The notes under the pieces: model-generated
The model's database searches: none
Seen by the model: only the letters and a program-made list of their open reading frames with translations
What the model was told of the DNA's origin: nothing
Assembly (NCBI GenBank): GCA_958450365.1
Contig: CAUEEP010000741.1
Coordinates: 310,001-374,000 of the forward strand
Length of the DNA: 64,000 nt
Reading direction: 5' to 3'
Source of the DNA: Mesorhabditis belari
Lineage: Eukaryota > Nematoda > Chromadorea > Rhabditida > Rhabditidae
Program-made: the position numbers and the translations under genes
Shown here: positions 33,173 through 44,366 of the stretch, piece by piece
Position numbering within the stretch: position 1 is the first letter of the stretch
Layout of the letters: each line of letters starts with the position of its first letter

Positions 33173-35475
33173 GATGATTTTCGATGATTCTGTGTGGCTA
33201 GGAGAAATTTGAGTTATTATTAGATTGCTCAATGTTTTTTAGAATTGATGAAAGTTTTAGTTTCGTTTTATTTTTTAGTTTAGTCTTATTTTTTATTTTC
33301 ATTCTATTTCTATTACATTTAAAAGAGATTATTCAAAAATAATGATTCAATAAAAAGTTTTAAAGTAAAAAGCTTCGTAAAGAAGGATCGAAATGTCATT
33401 TTTGATGTCAAATGTCATTTTTCCTACTTGTCAACCCCATTTCTCGTTGTAGAATTGCAGCTAATCTTTTTAGTCATCAATATTCATTATGCGATCTATT
33501 GAATGAAGTTATCACTTATTCCAAATGATCACCTCCACTTCTGGCCATTCCCTTTTTGAGATGATGAAGTTTCTGGTGTGCTGTGAACGCCAGAAGTGGT
33601 AGTTTACAGAAGAAAGTTATTATTGGATTGCTCAGAAGTTGCGCCTGAATTTTACAGTGTGAGCACAAATTGTACCCCGTGCAATTATGTCAGCTCCGAG
33701 CCAAACTGATATTTTAGTTACTATTATTATTGAATGATTTGTCTATTCTTATGTAAATGTGTTCTCCCCTGTGCTTATCCCATTCATCGCCGAGAAGGGC
33801 CTAGGAGGCCGAGTAGCGCCTAGGAGGCCGAGAGGGGCCCTTGGGATTACCTAGGAGGACAAGTGAGGCTCTCAATTGGCCTCTGAGGCCCTTCATCCCC
33901 CTTTCACTCATTTGTAATCTATTCGTCTTATCGTACTGTAAAGAAAGAAACATATCTTCCGGGTCTATGCAACTGCAGTTCAGATCGGTTATTCCACAGG
34001 GACTCCCCTCTAATACGTTGGAGGAGTTGGGTTGTCGGGGTGTTAGAGATGGCAGGATATCAAAAGGATCCACTCTAACTTAACCCAAATTCTAGTCCAT
34101 GTCCGTTTACTCCTAAGCAAACAGCTTTCAACAATAAAGCTTTAACAATCAATCTATTCATTTATAACAATCAATTCATCAATCAATCTATCCAATTCAT
34201 AACAATCAAAACCACCAACAACCACAAAAGACACCAATCAATCCATCCAATTCATCCAAATCATTCAGGCAAGCCTTTAACTTCTTAAACTTTATATAAC
34301 CGATTCTAAACAAATAATCAAATATTCAAGATTTCCGGGTGACACTTTGACCTGGGGAAAAGTTTGAATCGATTCTGGGATAAGGGTTCAAGTTCAAGAG
34401 GCGAAAATCTGAACGGATCTTCACAATCAGGGCTTCCCTCCAATCTATTCCCTATATTTTGCCCATTTCTGCCAATTCGCGTGTAATCTCATTTTGAGAT
34501 AAACCCCCTCAATCACTTGTTCCTCTTGGTTCTTGTTCTCTTGCACAAATCCTAATTCTTTGCTTTTTTTACGTAATGTCAGTGATTTTCTTTCTTCTTC
34601 TTCTTCTCTTCCACTCTAATTTCTTTCTCTCTTTCTTTATATTTCTTCATTGTTTTCTTTCTTTTTCTTGATATGATATTCAGCTGATCGAAAACTTTTT
34701 CTCTTCTTTGTCAAATTCATCCTAAGGATATATCTAATTTTCTCAAAAATCTCTTTTTTTTGATTGTTTCCCACCAGCTTTTGTTATTGTCAAATAAGTG
34801 AACCCAGAATCCCGGGAATTTCCCCATTTTTGACATGTTTAACAACAATATTTAACACTTTTTATTCACAAAATAGTATTAGATTGTATAGAGGTGTTTG
34901 TTTTGTTTTTTTAGACCAAAATTTGCATAGAAATCTTGTTAGATTATGCGTATAAGATCATTATTTTCATATGGGATCTGTCCGAATCGGGGCGAATGAA
35001 AACAGGAGAATTTCGCACTTGGGTGTCCTATATTTAAAAATACCCAAAAAAATGAATTGACCCGTTCTTCGCACACCTTTATATTAGATCACAAAAGTGA
35101 CTTAAAATACCCAGCATGATCTTTTCCTTGAGGCAGAACTTCACAATTGCCATACCGTTGCAAATCCGACTGGATGGCCGCCGGTGACGAGTAATCGATT
35201 GGCGTCGAACTAACGCACCAAGGGAGAAACGCACGCGAAAAAAAGAAAAAAAAAAGGGGAAAACCCCTGAATTCGCTCCCCACGACTAACCCGACGCGCT
35301 CCCCGATATTGGAAAAGTGCCGACCAGGACCTGTCTTCGCACTTGGGTGTTCTTATTTTGAATCACAATCGGCTCATAGATCACAATCTGCTCACAGATC
35401 ACAACCTGCTTCCACATTTCTCTATCCCTTGCTATTGTCATCCAGTGTTTCCTGTTTCGGTCGAGGTCTTCTAGC
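33173..35475. other. No gene recognised
   Basis: Mostly unremarkable AT-rich DNA with TTTCTTCTTC tracts. A GC-rich island at 33790-33850 repeats GGCCTAGGAGGCCGAG. An 80-codon frame over 33841-34083 has no family match. Confidence 0.5.
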
Positions 35476-35479
35476 TTCT

Positions 35480-35788
35480 TCTAGTTGGGCTAGCTAGTTG
35501 GGCTAGCTAGTTGGGCTAGCTAGTTGCAGCTAGTTGGGCTAGCTAGTTGGGCTAGCTAGTTGGGCTAGCTAGTTGGGCTAGCTAGTTGGGCTAGCTAGTT
35601 GGGCTAGCTAGTTGGGCAAGCTAGTTGGGCTAGCTAGTTGGGCTAGCAGTTGGGCTAGCTAGTTGGGCTAGCTAGTTGGGCTAGCTAGTTGGGCTAGCTA
35701 GTTGGGCTAGCTAGTTGGGCTAGCTAGTTGGGCTAGCTAGTTGGGCTAGCTAGTTGGGCTAGCTAGTTGGGCTAGCTAGTTGGGCTTC
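35480..35788. repeat. 13-bp minisatellite (AGCTAGTTGGGCT)
   Basis: About 24 very homogeneous units, suggesting recent expansion. Confidence 0.97.
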
Positions 35789-35874
35789 TTCTGGTGTCTT
35801 GGCGCCGAGCACGATGTCGTCTGCGAAGCGTAGGTTGGCGATGGTAATAAGATCATAGGAAATATCAAAGTTAT

Positions 35875-36590
35875 TGGGTTGGTGGCTTGACTTGGCACGT
35901 TTTTAAAAATCAAATTTTTCTTCAATCAACAACTTCAAATGATGCGAGATATTTGCCATTATTTTTTGCATGTTTTTTTGCTCATTTTACTGGTAGAAGT
36001 CGAATGCCTCTCTTGTACAGAATCTTCAGCTTTGACGCAAACCAATCTGTCAGCAATTTCTTGACCTCTTCTTCGGAATCAAAGTGTTTGTTCGCCAAGA
36101 GATTGCTCATCGCCCGGAATAAGTAGTAATCAGAAGGTGCAAGATCAAAGCTGATCAGAGCTATATAGAGCTGCAAGACCAGAGCTGATCAGAGCTATAT
36201 AGAGCTGCAAGATCAGGGCTGAACAGAGCTATATAGAGCTGCAAGATTAGAGCCTCGCTTCCAAGTGAGTTTAGCTTAGAACGAGTCATCTTCGAAACAT
36301 GCGGTCTAGCATCATCATGTTGAAGGATTCATTTTGTCGTTGAGGTCTTTCTCTGGCAAAGCTTGGACAAATTAGTTAGCGAATCGATCTGCTAGAAATT
36401 TAACGCCAAAAGAGAAGACAGTTTGTCGGACGAAGAGGAGGCCAAACGGAAATGCCCGAGAATCCAGATTGAGATGAGTTATCGCGGATATTGAATATGA
36501 TCCTTATAATATTATTAATCAAAATAATCATCAAAATATCGCTAAAAATCAAAGCAACTGATTTATCCAATATTTTACATGCAATCATTT
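35875..36590 (-). mobile_element. Mariner fragment
   Basis: Left end TTGGGTTGGTGGCTTGACTT after a TA. The minus strand codes DLAPSDYYLFRAMSNLLANK then HFDSEEEVKKLLTDWF and IRLLPVK (third catalytic D and C terminus). The rest is truncated and a right end was not found with confidence; the 36590 limit is approximate. Confidence 0.65.
36148..36250. repeat. 34-bp triplication inside the mariner
   Basis: Three copies of a unit containing GATCAGAGCTATATAGAGCT, amplified from transposase-coding DNA upstream of the third catalytic D codon. Confidence 0.9.
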
Positions 36591-36599
36591 GGATGATTT

Positions 36600-36900
36600 G
36601 AGCTCATTGTACTAGCAAAGACCGGATGCCTCTCACGTCGAAAATTTTTTTGTTTTTGATGCGAACCAATCACACTCTTTGACATCATCTTCGGAATTGC
36701 CAAATCCAAATTGTCAAATCATTGCTCATCGCTCGGAATAAGTAATCAGAAGGTGCAAGATCAGGGCTGTATGTCGAATGGGTCATCACCATTCATCGAG
36801 ATGAGTTTAGTGTAGAACGAGTCATCTTCGAAACATGTGGTCTAGCATTATCATGTTGTAGAATTAGTTTTCTCTTTGTGCTCTTTTCTCTAGTAAAGAT
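36600..36900 (-). mobile_element. Second mariner fragment
   Basis: ATTGCTCATCGCTCGGAATA, AAGGTGCAAGATCAGGGCTG and ACGAGTCATCTTCGAAACAT align with the preceding fragment but without the triplication. It is a separate, decayed copy on the minus strand. Confidence 0.6.
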
Positions 36901-37029
36901 TTGACTGACTTGTCTGAGTAGACTGACTTTGATTTAGTTAACTTTTGCCTTGCTACCTAAAAGTTCCCAGTAGATAAGCTCTTCCAAACCCAGAACACCG
37001 AGAGCCTAAACTTCTCATGCACATTTGGC

Positions 37030-37165
37030 TTGACGTCTTGACGTTTGGATTGACGTCTTGATGTTTGGATTGACGTCTTGACGTTTGGATTGACGTCTTG
37101 ACGTTTGGCTTAACGTCTTGATGTTTGGCTTGACGTTTGGCTTGATGTTTGGCTTGACGTTTGGC
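37030..37165. repeat. GACGTCTTGACGTTTGGATT minisatellite
   Basis: About six 20-bp units, decaying to GACGTTTGGCTT. Confidence 0.93.
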
Positions 37166-37745
37166 TCATGCACATGACGTCGGGTTCGGGCTTTTCCCCC
37201 TCAGCAACCAATTGGCGTCTTCTCCGAAAGTTGGCAGTTAGAATCGATTTTGTATCAATCTTACCGTCTTACTGTATCACTTGTAATTTAACGTGGATCC
37301 TTGTAAAATTTTACCCAAACTTTCTCCAAGCCATCCAGTTCACTCATCATCCCCTTTTCATTTTGTCCTTTGATTTGTCCTTTCTTTGTCCTTTGATTTG
37401 TTCTCTGATCTATCCGATCGATCGTTTCAAATCACCTCATTCCATTTCTTTTCATTCTTTTTTCTTTTGTTCCCTTCAAATGGCATCAATCATAGATCCA
37501 GTTTGAGATTCGAAATGAAAAAGCAAATCAAAAACATTAAAAAAAAAAGATCAACGCCTTTGATTTCTATGCCTTCGCAATCTAAAAAAGAAAAGTGATG
37601 TGTCAGCTTAAATTTTTTCATTTTTATGAAATGATAACTTTCAGAGATTAATGTTTCCGGTAAATTTTGATTTCAAAATATTTTTTCTATGAAAGAAGCT
37701 TTTGATTGTCTTCTGATAAATTCCACGCTTGTTTGCTTTATTTTT

Positions 37746-37855
37746 CGAATGAATTGAATGAATTGAATGAATTAAATGAATTAAATGAATTGAATGAATT
37801 AAATGAATTGAATGAATTAAATGAATTGAATGAATGAATGAATAGATTTCAAAAT
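37746..37855. repeat. (GAATTGAAT / GAATTAAAT)n
   Basis: 9-bp units in mixed order, ending in a short GAAT run. Confidence 0.93.
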
Positions 37856-37976
37856 GAATGGATACTATTGGGTTCGTGAATTGATGACTAGGAGCTCTAG
37901 CTCTTGTTCTTACTCTAGATCTATTGGGTTGGTGAATTGAAAACTGCCGGCTATTGTCATACGTCCCAGTTCTCAC

Positions 37977-38228
37977 ACTTTCTTCAAAAGAAACCCATTC
38001 TGGTGTCAATGGAAAAGTTGTAGAGAATCAAAAATCAAGCTTATATCCTAATTTCCAGGCCGATTCAAAAACTGATTTTCAAGAAATGCCAAATTTACGA
38101 ATTTTCACAAAATTTGCATTTTAAGCGAAACTACTAAGTGTATCTTTTTGGAAATTTGGCTATCAGCCTCATTTTTGATTCTCTACAACTTTTCTATTGA
38201 CACCAAAATGGGTTTCTTTTGAAGAAAG
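37977..38228. mobile_element. Foldback/MITE inserted in the mariner
   Basis: Arms 37977-38035 and 38170-38228 are inverted copies sharing CTTTCTTCAAAAGAAACCCA and AAAAGTTGTAGAGAATCAAA, with about 135 bp between them. Confidence 0.85.
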
Positions 38229-38280
38229 TGCTCAAACTCTCTATCGGACATCTCCAGTCCTCCATTTTTGAGTCTCACAC

Positions 38281-38709
38281 TTGTCTCACACACAAGCCAA
38301 AATCAAATCAAACCAATCCTACTATGAAAGAGGAATCCGCAATGAATCCCTGAAGAAGAATAGGCCCTCCAAGTCAAAGATCGTTCTCCTCCACGACAAC
38401 GCGCGCCCTCATGTTGCAAAACTGACTCGCTCTAAAATAAACAGCCTGGTTTGGGAACATTTGGCTCATTCCCCATACAGTCCGAACCTTGCCCCTTCTG
38501 ATTACTATTTATTGAGTAATGAGCTGAGTAATGAGCTTGCGGGAAAACACTTCGATTCGGAAGAAGCAGTCAAAAATTGGCTCGAAAAGTTTTTCGATTC
38601 AAAACCAAAATCCTACGGCGAAAGAGGAATCCGCAAATTGCCTGTAAAATGGGCAGAAGTCGTCAATAATAATGGAATTATTTGGAATCAATTCATGGTT
38701 TTGTGTTAA
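38281..38709 (+). pseudogene. Mariner transposase, C-terminal part
   Basis: A single 142-codon frame holds the second and third catalytic aspartates (LLHDNARPHVAKLT and SPNLAPSDYYLL) and the usual end (ERGIRKLPVKWAEVVNNNG). The N-terminal half with the DNA-binding domain and first D is missing. An in-frame duplication, SNELSNELAGKHFD, is visible. The frame is intact, so decay is recent or by deletion only. Confidence 0.85.
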
Positions 38710-38759
38710 ATAAATTTTAGTTCAAAGTCCCGCAGTTTTTAATTCACCAACCCAATACT

Positions 38760-39465
38760 AGGTTTGAGAAAAAATGCCTATCTCAGCTGCGAAAAATTCA
38801 ATTTTTACTCGCACTTTAATAACAAAAAGAAGAACAATTATCCATGAAAGTATAACCAACATTATAATCCATCATTACCTACGACTTTCTGCCATCGATC
38901 TGCAAGCTTTCGGTTCTGATCGAAGTACCACTCCTTCTGCTTCGAATCAAAGAACCCTTGGGAAGCTTCTTCAACTTCTTCAAGTGCTAGCAATAGCCGC
39001 TCAAAGCTCTTTTTCTTGCAAACTCATCTGGAATTACAAAAATCAAGATCGGTACAACACTAAAGGCGCGAAAAACCAGCATAACAATTGAATATTTCGC
39101 AGCTTTGTCAGAACTTTCTCCTCAACCTAATTACTAATTCTTCTAATACTAAAGAAATGATTTTATTTTTTAATTAAATCAAAAAACTCAAGAAATAGTG
39201 GAAGACAGTTGATTTACATCTACTGTAAATGCTTTGAACTACTGTAAATGCTGTGAACGACATGTCGTTCTACATACTTTTCACTTGAATCGCCATTGTG
39301 GATCTTTTGTGATCTTTTGTGAATAGTATTCATTTTTAAAAAAAAAGCGTATTTCATTCAATGAGCATTTGATTAAAAGCATCAATTTTAACAAATCAAC
39401 TCCAAATCAAATTTGCCTATAACGTACACGCAAAGAGAGTTTATGCCTTCGAAAGAAACTTTCTA
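38760..39465. other. No gene recognised
   Basis: No supported exon. An isolated 105-codon frame at 38774-39091 has no motif. A short duplicated CTACTGTAAATGCT lies near 39220-39255. Confidence 0.5.
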
Positions 39466-39466
39466 A

Positions 39467-39990
39467 TCATCCGCTTTGATTGAAATTGATCCCTGCTCTT
39501 GTAAATTTGTAAATTCTGATTCCAAAATTTTTCCGAGAACTTTCTTTCCAACCTAATACAAAGCAAAAGCATCTCTATGTAAATGATTGAGGAGATGTTC
39601 TTTGTGCGGCCGCGTAATCGCTCGTGATCTGGCAAATGGCTCTGGTAGAAGATGCTTCCTTTTTCGAGTCCGTAAACCGTGCGTCGTAACCCTAATTTAA
39701 ATCCAGGTTTCCAAATCCGTTCTTTGTGCGGCCGCGTAATCGCTTGTGATCTGGCAAATGACCCTAGTAGAAGGTGCTTCCTTTTTGGAATGCGTAAATC
39801 GTGCGTCGTAATCTTCTAATTTAAATCCAGGCTTCCAAATCCGTTCTTTGTAGGGCCACGTAATCGCTCATGATCTGGCAGATAGCCCTAGTAGAAGGTG
39901 CTTCCTTTTTGAAGACCGTAAACCGTGCGTCGTAATCGTCTAATTTCAAAACCAGGCTTCCAAATCGTCGAATTTAAATCCGTATGTTGT
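39467..39990 (-). repeat. Dispersed repeat family R1, subtype b, three units
   Basis: Begins ATCCGCTTTGATTGAAATTG, then three units at about 122-bp spacing, each containing TTCTTTGTGCGGCCGCGTAA and ATCTGGCAAATG. The same start and order occur at 43.44 kb. Confidence 0.85.
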
Positions 39991-40340
39991 TGTGCTCGAA
40001 TTCTTGGGTTTTGATGAGAATCGGTTCTAAATCGGACCTAAAGTGGGAGGATCGGTGACTGAACCAGTTTCGCGGCTTTGAAGTAACTTTATCATTTCGT
40101 TATATTTTCACTACAAATTTTACATTCTGTTAAACAGAAATTAGGTGTTTTTCTATCAATTCTACATCCTCAAACAGAAAGAATTTAATGTCACAAAAAA
40201 AAACTACAAAAAAGAATGTGTTTTCGTCTCAAGTGTGCGAAAAAGAATGGGTTTTCGCTTTTGTGAGCAAAAGTTTCTCTAAAATATCTCTAATATCTAA
40301 AGTATCTCAAAAAGTAACGTAAACTTTAAAAATGTAAACT

Positions 40341-40540
40341 CTTTCCTACTCTTTCCTACTCTTTCCTACTCTTCCCTACTCTTCCCTACTCTTTCCTACT
40401 CTTCCCTACTCTTTCCTACTCTTTCCTACTCTTTCCTACTCTTCCCTACTCTTTCCTACTCTTTCCTACTCTTCCCTACTCTTTCCTACTCTTTCCTACT
40501 CTTTCCTACTCTTTCCTACTCTTCCCTACTCTTTCCTACG
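40341..40540. repeat. 10-bp minisatellite (CTCTTTCCTA)
   Basis: 20 units mixing CTCTTTCCTA and CTCTTCCCTA types. Very regular. Confidence 0.97.
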
Positions 40541-41180
40541 AAATGTAAATTGTAAATTTTTTTCTACAAAAAATGATATCAATTGTTATTTGTGGCATCT
40601 CGAGTTCATTTCCTTTTCTCCCTTTTTTTTCTCTCCAAAAGTCGCTCCTTTATTTTTCAAGAGCAAAAAAAACTGTTGAATCATTCAATGCAAATCTTTT
40701 TTTCAAAAGTTTATTTGTATTCCTTTCTTTTTGTGTTTTCTAAAAGGCATCCCCTTTCTTTGGCTCAAAATTCGACAAAATTAGACAAAAATTGACAAAA
40801 ATTTTTAATCCGCTTTCTCTGAGTTTTGTTCTCATTGCGTTTTTCTAGGGTTTCCCTCTCTAAATTTATCAAAATTTTCTAAAAATAGACTGATAAGTTG
40901 TGCAGATCCGTCTCTCATTTTTGGGACTTTGCTTTCGTGGTGTTTGGGTGGAATTTTCAAAGATTTTATTGAGTATATTGTAGTCTATCATCCAGAAGAG
41001 CTATCAACTAGAATAGCTATCATCTAGAATCACAAATTGTTCCCTTTCACTTGAATCGATTCTTCGCTTCAATTTAAAAGCATATCGATTTGTTTAAATA
41101 AAAATATAAAATCTAAATGAATTTCTAGCGGGAATTTTTGATGCTAAATCTTTTCAATACCAGAATTTGTTGTTATGTTG

Positions 41181-41217
41181 AAGCTCATCATTTGATGGCC
41201 ATCAAATCGGCCATTAA
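41181..41217. repeat. Palindrome-bearing direct repeat, copy 1
   Basis: GCTCATCATTTGATGGCCAT continuing CAAATCGGCCATTAAA. It contains the palindrome TTTGATGGCCATCAAA. Second copy at 42465-42502. Confidence 0.8.
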
Positions 41218-41397
41218 AGTAAAGTCCTAATAAGATGCTAAAAGAAATTACATGTAAAACTTTTATGATACTGATAAAGTCGACGTGTTTGTGAACATGT
41301 TGTTTGTCAACATGTTTGATATGTTTGAGCGTTAATTTTGAGGTTTTTGTCGATCAACACCAATCGGTTGGACTGATCCCGCCGCACACCATCAAGC

Positions 41398-41760
41398 TCT
41401 AGCTGATAGCTATTCTAGATGATAGCTCTTCTAGATGATAGCTCTTCTAGATGATAGCTATTCTAGATGATAGCTATTCTAGATGATAGCTATTCTAGCT
41501 GATAACTCTTCTAGATAATAGCTATACTAGATGATAGCTATTCTAGCTAATAGTTATTCTAGCTGATAGCTCTTCTAGCTGATAGCTCTTCTAGCCGATA
41601 GCTATTCTAGATGATAGCTATTCTAGATGATAGCTATTCTAGATGATAGCTATTCTAGATGATAGCTCTTCTGACTGATAGCTATTCTAGATGATAGCTA
41701 TTCTAGATGATAGCTATTCTAGATGATAGCTATTCTAGATGATAGCTATTCTAGATGATC
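41398..41760. repeat. 16-bp minisatellite (GATAGCTATTCTAGAT)
   Basis: About 22 units. A short stretch in the opposite orientation (AGAATAGCTATCATCTAG) sits at 40985-41033, so single strands could pair between the two. Confidence 0.95.
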
Positions 41761-41969
41761 CCCAGCTTACCAGCTATAATAAGGTTTAAAACAAACCTTC
41801 TGGCACACAATCCATCCAGAAAAGCCAAATTTACAATCACAACTTTTTTCTAGATAAAAATCCAGATGCTTTAACGTATAAACAACAATGAAAAGATCTC
41901 AATTAGCAGCAGAATTTGAAGCTTTTTTCCTCTTAAAAGTAAGCCTTTAAGCAACAAAACAAAACTAGA

Positions 41970-42050
41970 TTTCCCAAGAAGGGATTGAACCCTCGACCTT
42001 TTCCTTTAGACCATGCTCAAGACCATTGCTCTAACCATTGAGCTATCCAG
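41970..42050 (-). mobile_element. tRNA-like element with pyrimidine leader
   Basis: On the minus strand: A box TAGCTCAATGGTTAGAGC and B box GAGGGTTCAATCCCTTC (a closed T arm). The acceptor ends do not pair, so this is a SINE head, not a tRNA. Its upstream (42055-42150) is a TTTC tract, the same layout as the 16.2 and 30.3 kb elements. Confidence 0.65.
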
Positions 42051-42101
42051 TACAGCGGAAAGAGAAAGAGAAAGAGGGAAAGATAAGGGGGAAGAAGAAA
42101 A

Positions 42102-42134
<33 letters not shown>

Positions 42135-42464
42135 AATAAAGAAAGAAAGAATTGATCAAAAGTTCCAAAAACAATAAAATAGGATTTCAAGTAAACAGCT
42201 GAATCAAATTTCTAAACAATCATAAAATTGGAATTACATTTTTCAAATCTGTAATCACCTTCAGCTTCAGAAATTTTTCCCCGGGTTTGTGAGGGAATTT
42301 TACGGGTTTGAATTTTACGATTTTTCGGCTGGGTGAAAGGGGAAGTGAAAAGAGGTTTTTTTGAGTGAAAGAACTCAAAAAAAAAAACAAAAAATTATTA
42401 GCACGGAAATGACGGAAATCAGTGAAGAGAAAAGTGGGGAAAAGAATGAGCTCATCAAAAGAAG

Positions 42465-42502
42465 GAGCTCATCATTTGATGGCCATCAAATCGGTCATTA
42501 AA
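42465..42502. repeat. Palindrome-bearing direct repeat, copy 2
   Basis: One base differs from 41181-41217 over the core. The copies are about 1.28 kb apart. Confidence 0.8.
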
Positions 42503-42704
42503 TTCTCCGTATCCCCGTAAAAACATTGATTAAATGACCCCAAAAAGCCCATTTGAACGCTTGTGACATCGATGGGGGTGATTGGTGAATGCTGCTTAAA
42601 GCGTTGCTTAAACCGATCAAAGAGTTGACTCAGGCTTGGCTTTGCAATTGTTAAATTTGATTTTTTTGCTATAAAATACTAGTTGCATAGTGAGATTTGT
42701 AGTT

Positions 42705-42880
42705 TTGATTTAGTTTTGAGCTAGTTTTGATCTAGTTTTGAGCTAGTTTTGAGCTAGTTTTGAGCTAGTTTTGAGCTAGTTTTGAGCTAGTTTTGAGCTA
42801 GTTTTGAGCTAGCTTTGAGCTAGTTTTTGATCTAGTTTTCATCTAGTTTTCATCTAGTTTTCATCTAGTTTTTGATCTTT
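42705..42880. repeat. 11-bp minisatellite (AGCTAGTTTTG)
   Basis: About 14 units, right end shifting to ATCTAGTTTTC. Confidence 0.95.
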
Positions 42881-42988
42881 TCTATTGCTTACGACTAATT
42901 TTTTTCTCGTGTTTAAATAATTTATTAAAATTTGCATTAAAAAATTTTGAAATTGGTTAAATATATCCTTTCAAAGTTTCCACAAAGT

Positions 42989-43206
42989 TATATCATTGTA
43001 CAGAGAACATTCCAGCCTTTCAAATGATACCAAATAAAGCTTGATTGGATAATCCAGTCCAAGAAAATCACAGCTAACTCTGAGCAAATGAGGCCTAGCC
43101 AACTCGGGTGTCTTGTCGCCTTGTTTGCATGGGAATGAAAAATCCAATCAAGCTCTATTTGGTATCATTTGAAAGCCTGAAATATCCTCTGTACAATGAT
43201 ATAAAA
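42989..43206. mobile_element. Foldback/MITE
   Basis: Arms 42989-43052 and 43140-43206 are reverse complements sharing TATCATTGTACAGAG and CTTTCAAATGATACCAAATA. About 90-bp non-coding centre. Confidence 0.85.
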
Positions 43207-43398
43207 TGTTAACAAAAATATGATCTCTGGACAAAGTTATAGGCCTTGAAAGCGTGATGACCCTTTCAAGATACTCGGCTTTATTCCAAATACCCGGAAA
43301 CTACGCAAGAGCCGTATTTTTAATAGATTTTAACAAAGAAGTAACAAATTTGACAATTTTGACAAACGACAACGACAAGTGCTCAATTTCTTTTCGAT

Positions 43399-43959
43399 TT
43401 TAACAAACAAGTGCCACAATTTCTTTTGAAACTGTTCTTTGACCATCCGCTTTTATTTGAAATTGATCCCTGCTCTTGTAAATTTGTAAATTCTGATTCC
43501 AAAATTTTTCCGAGAACTTTCTTTCCAACCTAATACAAAGCAAAAGAATCTCTATGTAAATGATTGGGGAGATGTTCTTTGTGCGGTCGCGTAATCGCTC
43601 GCGATCTGGCAAATGACCCTAGTAGAAGGTGCTTGGTTTTTGAAGAGTGTAAACTGTGCGTCGTAATCGTCTAATTTAAATCCAGGCTTCCAAATCCGTT
43701 CTGTGTGCGGCCGTGTAATCGCTCTCGATCTGGCAAATGACACTAGTAGAAGTCGCTTCCTTGAAGAGCGTAAGCCGTGCATCGTAATCGTCTAAAAACG
43801 AGGCTTCCAAATTCGTTCTTGGTACGGCCGCGTAATCGCTCTCGATCTGGCAAATGACCCAGGTAGAAGGTGCTTGCTTTTTGGAGTCCTTAGACCGTGA
43901 GTCGTAACATTTTTAACAAACAAGTGCCTCAATTTCTTTTGAAACTGTTCTTTGATCAC
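43399..43959 (-). repeat. Dispersed repeat family R1b inside 46-bp direct repeats
   Basis: Three units like those at 39.5 kb. The block is flanked by TAACAAACAAGTGCCACAAT (43399 on) and TAACAAACAAGTGCCTCAAT (43914 on), each continuing identically for about 46 bp apart from a few bases. Confidence 0.8.
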
Positions 43960-44098
43960 TTTTCTTGACCGTCTTTACCCTTTCCCAATTTCGCGGATTT
44001 TTTTCATGTTTGTTTACCGTCTTTTTCACAGTACTTATATAAATACCCAGTTTTGCGCATTAGTCTAATCGCTATTAGTCGCCAAAATCTACAGTATA

Positions 44099-44366
44099 CC
44101 TATCGTAAATACTGTAATAGTGCCCCCCATAATGACGGTGCGAAGCGTTGCGTGGTATTACTTTGAACAAGTTTTTTCGACACTGGTTTATGTTACAATG
44201 CGCGTTTAGGTGTCAAAAAATAGCCCTGAATTTCAGCTATTTTTTGACACCTAAGAGCGCATTGTAGCATAAACCAGTATCGAGAAAAACTCATTCAAAA
44301 CTAGAGCTACGCAACGCTCCGCACCGTCATTATGCGGGTGGGGTACTATTACAGTATTTACGGTAT
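44099..44366. mobile_element. 268-bp near-complete palindrome
   Basis: The arms run almost to the centre at about 44231: TGACGGTGCGRAGCGTTGCG, TGGTTTATGYTACAATGCGC and TAGGTGTCAAAAAATAGC each appear with their complement. Ends GTAAATACTGTAATAGT. Likely a foldback element able to form a long hairpin. No coding capacity. Confidence 0.9.

Larger units (their letters stand above)
37924..38755 (+). mobile_element. Mariner with a nested foldback element
   Basis: Ends TTGGGTTGGTGAATTGAAAA and (reverse complement) TTGGGTTGGTGAATTAAAAA with flanking TA. A solitary extra left-end copy, TTGGGTTCGTGAATTGATGA, lies 56 bp upstream. The element holds the 3' half of the transposase and a palindromic insertion. 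Confidence 0.85.

Noticed and set aside
33790..34083. Gene in the GC-rich island
   Set aside because: Overlapping frames on both strands, no motif, no splice sites. GGCCTAGGAGGCC repeats explain the composition.
41970..42050. Functional tRNA gene
   Set aside because: A and B boxes and a T arm are present, but the acceptor stem does not pair and the anticodon arm cannot be drawn.
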